NCBI GenBank assembly: GCA_964494205.1
Contig: CAZBRD010000008.1
Location: forward strand, 62,001 to 126,000
Direction of reading: 5' to 3'
DNA from: JBBTCX01 sp964494205
GTDB taxonomy: Bacteria; Planctomycetota; Phycisphaerae; UBA1845
DNA: 64,000 nt
Numbering within the stretch: the first letter of the stretch is position 1; every line of letters begins with the position of its first letter. Shown piece by piece: positions 8,042 to 15,505 of the stretch. The notes under the pieces were generated by a model. That model did not search any database. It was not told the DNA's origin and saw only the letters and a list, made by a program, of their open reading frames with translations. The position numbers and the translations under genes are program-made.

Positions 8042-9067
8042 TTAGAAAGTCGGTTGTTCGGGGAAGTCGGCGGGCCAATCGGTTTCGTTGCCGAGCGGCG
8101 ATCCTAGATAAGGCAGATCCGACGTGCGAATCTCGCTGCACTGGTCCTGGCTTACCACTGAACATCCGGGGAGTTCGACGCAAAGGCCTGTTACCGAAAG
8201 TGCCGCGCTACCGCTTCCGGAGGCGTTAATGATGCCCGCGCCCGTTCCTACGATTGTCCGTGCAGAGTAACGCACTTCGGTGAGATCGAAATCGCTTCGG
8301 TTGATGGTGGCTGTTGAGCGGGCGGACTTCTGAAGCGAACCGTCGTCCAGCAGGATGTGCTCGACGAGGTGGTGGCCGTTGTTGACGTTGAGGTTGCCGC
8401 GCAGCGTGCCGATGGTGTACGCCTGGTTCCAGCGATATTCAGGCCTAGTTCGATCCCAGGAAATGCGAATGCGGAAATCGGGGTTTACCAGCGGGTGTAT
8501 GACGCCTGGCTGGAGATAGAGCGTGCCGGCACCTGCGTTCTCTGTGGTGGCTCTCTCGGTGATTAGCGCGGAAAGATATCGGGCGGGAACGCCATCTATC
8601 AGTAGCCACATTCGCAGTGCGATCGGGGCGGTGTCCGCGCGACCGGAGCCGTCGGCGTCGCCGTCGCCATCGATATCAAACGGCGAGAAGTCGACCTTGT
8701 AGGCGATCACGTTGTCGCTCGACGTGGAGAAGGAGCCTTCCAACGTTGGGTCGGCTGGATCGACCATGTCTTCGTTAATAACGTCCGCTAATGTGAGGCC
8801 TCGATCTAACAGACGTTGGAAGCCGTAGATCATCGCGCCGCCCGCGGCGCACGTGCGTGCGTTGGCGGAATCAAACGGGCGGGTGGACGTGGCCTGTTCG
8901 TCGGGATTGGCTGAGTCGTCCGGAAACTCGGATACGTCCAGATCGAGATCGTTCGGCAAGACGAGGGGTTCAGCTTGACGGCCGCCGGGAGTGCAACCGA
9001 TGACCATAACAAGAACAAATACTAAACTTAGACTGGTGAACTGTAACCAACGATTGCTCGGCATCAT
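8042..9067 (-). CDS. Hypothetical secreted lipoprotein
   Basis: About 341 residues. From the ATG at 9067 (GGGAG ribosome binding site about 8 bp upstream) it begins with a hydrophobic signal ending in the lipobox VIGC, so it should be lipid-anchored. An upstream GTG at 9082 would add five residues. The mature part starts with an acidic linker and contains DIDGDGDADGSG, a calcium-loop-like Asp/Gly run (about residues 138-149). The rest looks beta-rich. The C-terminal third has three cysteines (GLCVELPGC and DQC). I recognise no named family. A stem-loop follows the gene, which appears monocistronic. Confidence 0.75.
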   Translation of the reverse strand: MMPSNRWLQFTSLSLVFVLVMVIGCTPGGRQAEPLVLPNDLDLDVSEFPDDSANPDEQATSTRPFDSANARTCAAGGAMIYGFQRLLDRGLTLADVINEDMVDPADPTLEGSFSTSSDNVIAYKVDFSPFDIDGDGDADGSGRADTAPIALRMWLLIDGVPARYLSALITERATTENAGAGTLYLQPGVIHPLVNPDFRIRISWDRTRPEYRWNQAYTIGTLRGNLNVNNGHHLVEHILLDDGSLQKSARSTATINRSDFDLTEVRYSARTIVGTGAGIINASGSGSAALSVTGLCVELPGCSVVSQDQCSEIRTSDLPYLGSPLGNETDWPADFPEQPTF

Positions 9068-9390
9068 CTTAGAGACTCCCACGTTAGGTCTTGGAACTAC
9101 GCGGATTTATCGACGAAACAGGCGTGGGGCATAATTGGCCTTTCGCCTCTTCGCTAAAGTTAGGAGGACCGAAAACCTGTTGCGTTTGATTTCGCGCTGT
9201 TGCGGGGCATACAAGTCGCATCGACTTGCGGTGCGGCTCGACAGGGGTTGCAGACCGATACATAATCAGACGCACGGCGAGTTGATAGGGAAACGTAATA
9301 GGTCCTAGAATGAAACGGGTCACGCGGGTCGGGTGAAACCACTCGCGAGATCACTAACATCAGCCGCCGAAAAGCGGGGAGGAAAGCGAA
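9068..9390. other. Divergent intergenic region between lipoprotein and small winged-helix gene
   Basis: A 323-bp region that should carry promoters for both flanking genes. A perfect hairpin (caagtcg, loop cat, cgacttg) is at 9212-9228. I see no RNA gene and no confident -35/-10 pair. Confidence 0.5.
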
Positions 9391-9657
9391 ATGGTTGATA
9401 CAGTCAAAAGCCTGCGACAACACCAGCTTGTCATCCTTCGACGTCTGCGTAAGGGTCCGCTCACGGAGTTTGAACTCACTCATGAAGTAGCTGAGAACTC
9501 CGGGTTCGACGCGGTTCAAACGGCAGACAAGATGGCTGGTTGGCTGGATGAGCTTCGTGCGGAAGGGTTGATCTGGTCGGGCGCTCTGACGAACCTCGAT
9601 GGTCAATCGATCATGGCGGCTGCGCTGACGAAAAAGGGCAAGGAGCTCGTAGGGTAG
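9391..9657 (+). CDS. Small winged-helix-like protein
   Basis: An 88-residue soluble protein with a strong ribosome binding site (ggagg, 10 bp before ATG). The helix pattern QHQLVILRRLRKGPLTEFEL, then a second helix and a final ALTKKGKELVG strand, resembles a winged helix-turn-helix domain of the MarR/PadR kind. The closing TKKGKE is common after the wing in such regulators. No ligand domain is present. The function is inferred from fold-like patterns only; the neighbours (lipoprotein, hicBA) give no clear target. Confidence 0.6.
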   Translation: MVDTVKSLRQHQLVILRRLRKGPLTEFELTHEVAENSGFDAVQTADKMAGWLDELRAEGLIWSGALTNLDGQSIMAAALTKKGKELVG

Positions 9658-9683
9658 TCAGAACAAGTAACCACGGTTTTTTT

Positions 9684-9752
9684 CCGGGCCGTGAATGTCG
9701 AGGCGTGTTGAGCGATGCTCCATGCTCCGATGTTCGCGGCCCGGTTTGTTTT
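9684..9752 (+). terminator. Intrinsic terminator after the winged-helix gene
   Basis: Arms ccgggcc (9684-9690) and ggcccgg (9738-9744) followed by tttgtttt. The long loop contains further self-complementary gagc/gctc segments, giving a branched stem. It begins 27 bp after the stop codon. Confidence 0.6.
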
Positions 9753-9870
9753 AGGACATCGGACAAAGTGAGCAAGAAGCGTTTTCAACTCCATCTTTGC
9801 GTTAGTGCAAACTTGGACGAAGAGATACAATATCCGCAATGGGAAAAATGCAGGTCGTGATGACTGTACT

Positions 9871-10074
9871 ATGAAGATCAAAGTCATTGTTCATGATGCG
9901 GAAGAGGGCGGCTTCTGGGCGGAAGTTCCGGCGATTCCAGGTTGCGCGACGCAGGGCGACACGTTTGAGGAACTGCTCCAAAACCTCTACGACGCCATCG
10001 AAGGCTGTCTTTCTGTAGATGTGCAGCGATCTCCAGCTGATCCGTCCCAACGCGTTTTTGAAATCGCGGTATGA
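9871..10074 (+). CDS. hicB: HicB-family antitoxin
   Basis: A 67-residue HicB-like antitoxin starting at the ATG at 9871. The fold is recognisable: MKIKVIVHDAEEGGFWAEVP, then IPGCATQGDTFEELLQNLYD and AIEGCL, the partial RNase H-like core of HicB. There is no C-terminal DNA-binding domain, so autoregulation would need other means or a partner. It overlaps the toxin gene by 4 bp (ATGA). Antitoxin-first order is the less usual arrangement in textbook hicAB but common for this short HicB subtype. A -10-like TACAAT is at 9826-9831 with no clear -35. Confidence 0.88.
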   Translation: MKIKVIVHDAEEGGFWAEVPAIPGCATQGDTFEELLQNLYDAIEGCLSVDVQRSPADPSQRVFEIAV

Positions 10075-10277
10075 AGCAGGTTAGCGGAAAGGACCTAGCC
10101 AAGGCCGTCGAACGTGCCGGCTGGGTGCTCTTGCGCGTGACCGGCAGTCACCATATCTACGGGAAGGAAGGCTCGGTCGTGCGACTTTCAATCCCGATCC
10201 ATGCAAATAAACCCCTGAAACTGGGCCTTTTACGGCATCTCTTGAAACAAGCAGAGCTAACGGAGAATGATCTTTAG
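10071..10277 (+). CDS. hicA: HicA-family mRNA interferase toxin
   Basis: A 68-residue HicA toxin, a small dsRBD-like ribonuclease that cleaves mRNA and is neutralised by HicB. It has the family pattern SGKDLAKAVERAGWVLLRVT followed by GSHHIY, in which the first His is the expected catalytic residue, then VVRLSIPIHANKPLKLGLLR. The catalytic region appears intact, so the toxin is probably active. It is translationally coupled to hicB by a 4-bp overlap. Confidence 0.92.
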   Translation: MKQVSGKDLAKAVERAGWVLLRVTGSHHIYGKEGSVVRLSIPIHANKPLKLGLLRHLLKQAELTENDL

Positions 10278-10461
10278 GACATACTGCCTCGTTTCTAACG
10301 CATCCACTTTGTGTCGTCGCGTGTCACCACTCTGACACAAGAACCTACAGCCAGCACAATTGCGATTTGCCGTTCCTTCCGATTAGCATAACCTCCAGCG
10401 GCATCGATCAACTGCGTCAATCAATCGATGCGTGAAACTCGGCCTACGGATTCAGATTTCC

Positions 10462-11391
10462 ATGAATGTCGTTGAAATTTCCCACGTGTCCAAGACGTTT
10501 GGTCAGCACGTCGCGGTCAACAACCTTTCGCTCAACGTGCCCAAAGGGACCATTTATGGGTTCATCGGGCCGAACGGGTCGGGCAAGACGACGACCATTC
10601 GCATGATCATGCGCATCTATCACCCCAACCCGGGCAGCGGGCATATCCGCGTGCTGGGGGCGGAGTCGTTTGAGGCTGCCAATGATCGCATCGGGTATCT
10701 GCCGGAAGAGCGCGGGTTGTACAAGAAAATGAAGGTGTACGACATCCTGCGATTCTATGCGGAGCTGAAGGGGCGGCGGGATTACAAGAGCGCGGTGAAC
10801 CACTGGCTGGAGCGGATGGACCTGAGCAAGTGGGCGAACAAACGGGTCGAGGCGCTCTCGAAGGGCATGTCGCAGAAGGTGCAGTTCATTGCGGCGGTGG
10901 TGGCGCAGCCGGAGCTTGTCATTCTTGATGAGCCGTTCAGCGGGCTTGATCCGGTGAATGCGAACACGTTGCGCGAGGCTGTGCTGGACCTGCGGAGAAA
11001 CGGCACGACAGTGATCTTTTCGACGCACGACATGGCCATGGCTGAACGAATGTGCGACTTCATTTTCATGATCTACAAAGGCAACAAGGTGCTCGACGGG
11101 ACGCTGGATGAGATCAAGTCCCGCTATGGTCACGATACGGTGCGCGTGCAAGTCGAAACCAATGGCCACGGGCTGGGCAACGTGCCGGGGGTGGAGAAGG
11201 TCACGGATTTCGGGCAGTTGCAGGAATTGCGACTGGTGCCATCGGTTGACACGCAGGACGTACTATCCGCGTTGATGGAGCGCGGGCGCGTGAAGCACTT
11301 TGAGCTGACGCAACCGACGCTGAACGATATTTTTGTGCGGATCGCAAGCCCGCAACAGGAAGGCCAAATCCAGGAGGCGACCGGTGCGTAA
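10462..11391 (+). CDS. ABC-2 type exporter ATP-binding protein (NatA-like)
   Basis: A 309-residue ATPase starting at the ATG at 10462; an upstream in-frame ATG at 10432 adds a non-conserved decapeptide. Walker A GPNGSGKTT, ABC signature LSKGMSQK, Walker B LVILDEPFSGLD and switch His in STHD are all present. A C-terminal extension of about 80 residues (DTVRVQVETNGHG onward) resembles the DUF4162 domain of NatA-type ATPases. It overlaps the permease by 8 bp. Together they resemble NatAB-type sodium or toxic-compound exporters, but the substrate is unknown. Confidence 0.92.
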   Translation: MNVVEISHVSKTFGQHVAVNNLSLNVPKGTIYGFIGPNGSGKTTTIRMIMRIYHPNPGSGHIRVLGAESFEAANDRIGYLPEERGLYKKMKVYDILRFYAELKGRRDYKSAVNHWLERMDLSKWANKRVEALSKGMSQKVQFIAAVVAQPELVILDEPFSGLDPVNANTLREAVLDLRRNGTTVIFSTHDMAMAERMCDFIFMIYKGNKVLDGTLDEIKSRYGHDTVRVQVETNGHGLGNVPGVEKVTDFGQLQELRLVPSVDTQDVLSALMERGRVKHFELTQPTLNDIFVRIASPQQEGQIQEATGA

Positions 11392-12703
11392 GACGTTTGT
11401 CATTGCGATGCGCGAGTATCAGGCTGCGGTGAAGACCAAGGCGTTCATGGTGTCGCTGGTGTTGATGCCGGTGATGATGGGCGGCAGCATCGTCGCGCAG
11501 AAACTTCTGGAAAATCAGGTTGATATCAAAGAAAAGAAAATTGCGGTTATCGATGAAACGGGTGTGCTGGCGGATGCTGTCATTGAACGGGCGAAGCAAC
11601 GAAACGAGAAGGATATTTTTCGAACTGGCAAAGAAGGCCAATGGCAGGCCGCGCCGAAATTCACGTTTGAAAAAACCACGGTCGACGCGGAGCTTGATGC
11701 AACAACCCTGAAACTGTCCGATCGCGTGCGAAACGGCGAGATCAATGCCTTTCTGGTTATCCATTCGGATGTCTTGAACCCGACGCCCGGAGACCCGAAA
11801 CCAAACATCGAATACCACTCTAACAGCCCTACGTATGACGACATCCTCGATTGGGTGACACTTCCCCTCAACGAGAAAATTCGGGAAGTGCGCCTTCGCA
11901 CCGCGAAGCTCGACCCAGAGACCATCCTTCCGCTGACCAAGCGCGCGGACGTTGCCAACCTGGGGCTGGTGTCGCGCGATGAGGTAACGGGAACCATCAA
12001 ACCGGCAGAGGAAGCGAATCGGGTAGCCAGCTTCTTCGTTCCGCTGGGACTCATGATGCTGATGTTCATGATGGTGATGGTCGGGGCTACGCCACTGATG
12101 CAAGGGGTTCTGGAGGAAAAGACCAATCGCATCGCGGAAGTTCTGATTGCATCGGTGTCGCCGTTTCAGCTGATGCTGGGCAAGCTCATCGGCATGGTGG
12201 GCGTTTCGATGACGATCGTCACGATCTACATGATCGGTGCGTACTATGCGCTGGAGCGGGCCGGATTCGGCGAGTTCTTTCCGAAGCATCTCGTGTGGTG
12301 GTTCGTGATATATCAGGTGTTGGCGATTCTTCTGTTCGGTTCCTTGTTCACAGCCATCGGCGCAGCCGTGACGGACGCGCGGGAGGCGCAAAGCCTCATG
12401 ACGCCAGTGATGCTGCTCGTTGTGTCGCCGATGTTCGTGTGGATCAATGTCGTGAAGGAACCGTCGTCGACGTTTTCGACAATCGTTTCGCTAGTACCCA
12501 CAGCCACTCCGATGCTGATGGTGATGCGACAGGCGGTGCCGCCTGGAATACCGCTGTGGCAGCCCGTTCTGGGCGTGGTGCTGGTTGTGATCACCACGCT
12601 GATCTGTGTGTTCGCTGCCGGACGGATTTTCCGCGTCGGCATCCTGATGCAGGGTCGCGGGGCGAAATTCGGCGAGATGCTCAGCTGGGTTTTCAAGGGG
12701 TAA
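11384..12703 (+). CDS. ABC-2 type exporter permease (NatB-like)
   Basis: About 439 residues. The start is chosen as the GTG at 11384 because AGGAGG lies 6 bp upstream and MRKTFVIAMREYQAAVKTKA is the usual NatB-like opening. One membrane segment near the N-terminus is followed by a large extracytoplasmic domain (about residues 40-220). Several membrane helices lie in the C-terminal half, with GVLEEKTNRIAEVLIASVSP in the cytoplasmic coupling region. It forms the exporter with the preceding ATPase. Confidence 0.9.
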   Translation: MRKTFVIAMREYQAAVKTKAFMVSLVLMPVMMGGSIVAQKLLENQVDIKEKKIAVIDETGVLADAVIERAKQRNEKDIFRTGKEGQWQAAPKFTFEKTTVDAELDATTLKLSDRVRNGEINAFLVIHSDVLNPTPGDPKPNIEYHSNSPTYDDILDWVTLPLNEKIREVRLRTAKLDPETILPLTKRADVANLGLVSRDEVTGTIKPAEEANRVASFFVPLGLMMLMFMMVMVGATPLMQGVLEEKTNRIAEVLIASVSPFQLMLGKLIGMVGVSMTIVTIYMIGAYYALERAGFGEFFPKHLVWWFVIYQVLAILLFGSLFTAIGAAVTDAREAQSLMTPVMLLVVSPMFVWINVVKEPSSTFSTIVSLVPTATPMLMVMRQAVPPGIPLWQPVLGVVLVVITTLICVFAAGRIFRVGILMQGRGAKFGEMLSWVFKG

Positions 12704-13066
12704 TGTTGAATATCGAATAGCGAATGGCGAACAGCGAAATTAAGACACAAACCCACAACCTGAAGCCTAAAACCTAAACGCCTAAAGTGTTTCTCCACCT
12801 CACAATGGTGAACGGGAGCCCTTCCAGATGACGCTTACAGAATCTGACAAGCTCACGTGCTTTCACGCGTCACAGTGACCATTCAGTCGCCAAATCCTAA
12901 TTTTTTGGCTTTTCGCCTCATGCCATGGAAATATTAACGACTCACTGACGCACAAAATCGCCTGCGAATATTGCGACAGGGATGGTCGACACGGTACATT
13001 AGTTATGGGGCGGCTGCGATTGGACCTGCCTGGCCGCTGCGTCCTTGCTCTTTAGGGAGAACTTCC
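12704..13066. other. Intergenic region with period-7 repeats
   Basis: A 363-bp region holding no credible gene. The first 85 bp are degenerate heptamer repeats (separate entry). The remainder is AT-richer than its surroundings and should hold the promoter of the metalloprotease gene. No confident hexamers were found. Confidence 0.5.
12708..12787 (+). repeat. Two runs of degenerate heptanucleotide repeats
   Basis: Run one, 12708-12735: gaatatc, gaatagc, gaatggc, gaacagc. Run two, 12759-12787: cctgaag, cctaaaa, cctaaac, then cctaaag after one extra base. Both have period 7 and begin right after the permease stop. They resemble the heptameric STRR sequences described in cyanobacteria. Confidence 0.75.
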
Positions 13067-14548
13067 GTGGGCTTTATTCGTACTTATTCCAGACTCAACC
13101 TTCAGCGATTGTCCCTGCCTATACTCGTGGTTTCGATCATGCCTCCGGTGACTTCGCATCAGCAAGCGATGGCGGAGAGCCACGAGGCGATTCGACCGAC
13201 AATGACAAACCAAGCGCCCGATGGGCGGCTACTGGATTGGTGTCGGACGCAATCGCCGGCCAACGCAACCGCGGGCACTGGCTGTAACGAAGGCGTTTGC
13301 GACATCGCGACGATTCGCGACTCGTACATTCCGTCGCCCAGCGATGAGTTCATCACGATTCGCCTGAAGTTCAACGTATTTGCGAATGATAACGGCAGCG
13401 GCGCGACGGCTACGCAGAATGAAGTCGATCAGCAGCTGAATGCCTTGAACCAGCAGTACGAACCACTTCGGTTCCGATTCATCGGAACGACGCAATTCAT
13501 CAACAACACGCAGTTTCGTAACTACGACACGAGTGAGGATTTTGCGATGAAGTCGCAATATGCCGAAGATCCGATGCACCGCTGCAACATTTACATCGTG
13601 AGCAACGGCGGTTTTGCTTTCGGAACATTCCCGTGGGACACGAACAACGCGCTGACATTCCGCGGCGGTATCGTCATCGATCAATCCATGTTCGGACCCG
13701 GGCAGCGCATTTTGGCGCACGAGGCTGGACACTGCCTCGGGTTGTGGCATACCCATCACGGCGTTTCGGAAGTGTCAAGTTGTAGCCAGTGTTATGAGCT
13801 GGCGGACGGCTCCAACGGCGATGCCGCGGGCGATTTCTGCAAGGACACGCCGCCCACTCCGGTGAATTTCAATTGCAACCCGCCCGGTGGTGTGGATTGC
13901 GTGGGCGAATTGTGGGGACCCACATCAACTGAGAACTACATGGGTTATGCGCCGGAGTTCTGCCTGACGGAGTTTACTCCTGAGCAATGGGGCCGCATGC
14001 ACTGCTGGACTCGCAACTTCGTGTATAGCTGGATTGTCGACTGCAACGGCAATGGCTTGGACGACGAGGCCGACGTACTGGAAGGGCGCAGCGACGACTG
14101 CAATTTCAATCTCAATCCGGACGAGTGTGAGCTCGACTGCGACAATAATGGAACGGCGGATGTCTGCGAGTTCTCCAAGGGTGTGCCGGATTGCGATGGC
14201 AACGGCAACATTGACACCTGCGACGCGGACTTCGACGAGGATGGCTTCATCGATGCCTGCGACGATGACTCTGACAATGACGGCGTGCTGAACGAAGAAG
14301 ATGTGTGCGATTTCACGCCAGTTGGGGCTGCGATCACGCCGACCGGGGCGCCGATTCACGACAGCGATGGGGATTGCGACGTGGATCTGACGGATTACAA
14401 GCGGTTCCGTTCACTTTGCTTTGCCTTTGGTGGTCCTAACTCCGACGCGTCGAACAACTGTCAAAACCTTTTCGACAGTGACGGCGACGACAACATCGAC
14501 ATGTTCGACTTTGGCCAGTTGCAAGTGGGCTTTACCAGCGAAGATTGA
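13067..14548 (+). CDS. Secreted M43-like (pappalysin-type) zinc metalloprotease with Ca-binding tail
   Basis: About 493 residues from a GTG at 13067, chosen because agggaga lies 6 bp upstream and a signal peptide follows at once (cleavage near HQQAMA). The catalytic motif HEAGHCLGLWH gives H218, E219, H222 and third zinc ligand H228. ENYMGY supplies the Met-turn (M292), as in M43 cytophagalysins. The C-terminal 150 residues are Asp/Asn/Cys-rich thrombospondin type 3-like calcium loops (DCNGNGLDDEAD, DCDGNGNIDTC). They end in a dockerin-like tail (DSDGDCDVDLTDYKRF, DSDGDDNIDMFDFGQL) typical of Phycisphaerae exoproteins and perhaps used for surface retention. Confidence 0.88.
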   Translation: MGFIRTYSRLNLQRLSLPILVVSIMPPVTSHQQAMAESHEAIRPTMTNQAPDGRLLDWCRTQSPANATAGTGCNEGVCDIATIRDSYIPSPSDEFITIRLKFNVFANDNGSGATATQNEVDQQLNALNQQYEPLRFRFIGTTQFINNTQFRNYDTSEDFAMKSQYAEDPMHRCNIYIVSNGGFAFGTFPWDTNNALTFRGGIVIDQSMFGPGQRILAHEAGHCLGLWHTHHGVSEVSSCSQCYELADGSNGDAAGDFCKDTPPTPVNFNCNPPGGVDCVGELWGPTSTENYMGYAPEFCLTEFTPEQWGRMHCWTRNFVYSWIVDCNGNGLDDEADVLEGRSDDCNFNLNPDECELDCDNNGTADVCEFSKGVPDCDGNGNIDTCDADFDEDGFIDACDDDSDNDGVLNEEDVCDFTPVGAAITPTGAPIHDSDGDCDVDLTDYKRFRSLCFAFGGPNSDASNNCQNLFDSDGDDNIDMFDFGQLQVGFTSED

Positions 14549-14801
14549 TTGGGGATCGATCGGGACGCGACGGCCTCGACATAGTGGATTACTGCGGGAT
14601 GCAGATCGGCTACACGGGTACCAGCTAAGCTTCGAAACGTGCAGTCATACAAAGACATGCGTACAGTCCTCACTAGGGCATAGCAATCCCTACGGGCAGG
14701 GCCATATCTTTTTTCAATTGGGCATCCAACATTTCCCATTGTGCCCCAATTCGCGGCTAGCTACATTACAGTTCGGCAAATAAATCGTTAAGGAGAGGGA
14801 G

Positions 14802-15434
14802 ATGAAGGGATCACGTTCACTGCTAGTTTGTCTTGCGAGTTTTGGTGCGGTTTTGGTTGCATCGCAAGCCCGCGCTGAAATGTATGGATTTACTGGTTTC
14901 AGTTACACAAGCTCTATCAACACTACAGCAGGAATTTCCCAACTTTCTGTAAACGTGACTGACGCGGGAAGCGGCAGAGCACTGTTTACATTCACGAATG
15001 TTGGTTCGTCGGCAATGTCGATTGCCGACGTTTACTTCGACAATGGCACTTCGCTGGCGAGTTTGTTTTCTATTACGAATGGGCCAGGCGTGAATTTCTC
15101 GAATGGTGCGGCGCCGCCGAATCTTCCCGGTGGAAATGGCGCCAGCCCGCCGTTCGTCGCAGATTTCGCGATGGATTCAAACGCACCCGTGCAACCGAAT
15201 GGAGTGAACCCTGGCGAGTCGCTGGGAATCACGTTCAATCTCTCGAACGATTTCTCGCACCTCATTGACGAATTGAACGATTCGGCCACGCGAATCGGAA
15301 TCCATGTTCAAGGATTCGGAAACGGTGGCAGCGAAACGTTTGTTCACTCGAGCGTAGTACCTGTTCCCGGCGCGCTGGCGCTGGCCGGTCTTGGAATGCT
15401 CTTGATTGCGCCGATTAAGAAGCGACTGTCATAG
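14802..15434 (+). CDS. PEP-CTERM-type sorted secreted protein
   Basis: A 210-residue exported protein with a strong ribosome binding site (aaggagag) and a signal peptide ending ASQARA. The mature part is Ser/Asn/Gly-rich and probably beta-structured. The C-terminus VPVPGALALAGLGMLLIAPI followed by KKRLS is a sorting signal of the PEP-CTERM type, in the VPxPGAxAL variant frequent in planctomycetes. It would be processed by an exosortase not present here. The function of the mature domain is unknown. A strong terminator follows. Confidence 0.85.
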   Translation: MKGSRSLLVCLASFGAVLVASQARAEMYGFTGFSYTSSINTTAGISQLSVNVTDAGSGRALFTFTNVGSSAMSIADVYFDNGTSLASLFSITNGPGVNFSNGAAPPNLPGGNGASPPFVADFAMDSNAPVQPNGVNPGESLGITFNLSNDFSHLIDELNDSATRIGIHVQGFGNGGSETFVHSSVVPVPGALALAGLGMLLIAPIKKRLS

Positions 15435-15468
15435 ATCGCAAAGAAGAACGGAAACTGAATCATAATAG

Positions 15469-15505
15469 AACCCGCAACACGACTGTTGCGGGTTTCTTGT
15501 TTTTA
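15469..15505 (+). terminator. Strong intrinsic terminator between convergent genes
   Basis: 11-bp perfect arms (aacccgcaaca at 15469-15479, tgttgcgggtt at 15484-15494) with a cgac tetraloop, followed by tcttgttttt. It ends the PEP-CTERM transcript and just touches the 3' end of the convergent topoisomerase gene. Confidence 0.92.

Noticed and set aside
10444..12391. Long minus-strand open frames opposite the NatAB genes
   Set aside because: His/Arg-rich composition typical of antisense shadows of GC-rich coding DNA; the plus-strand frames have all the ABC motifs.
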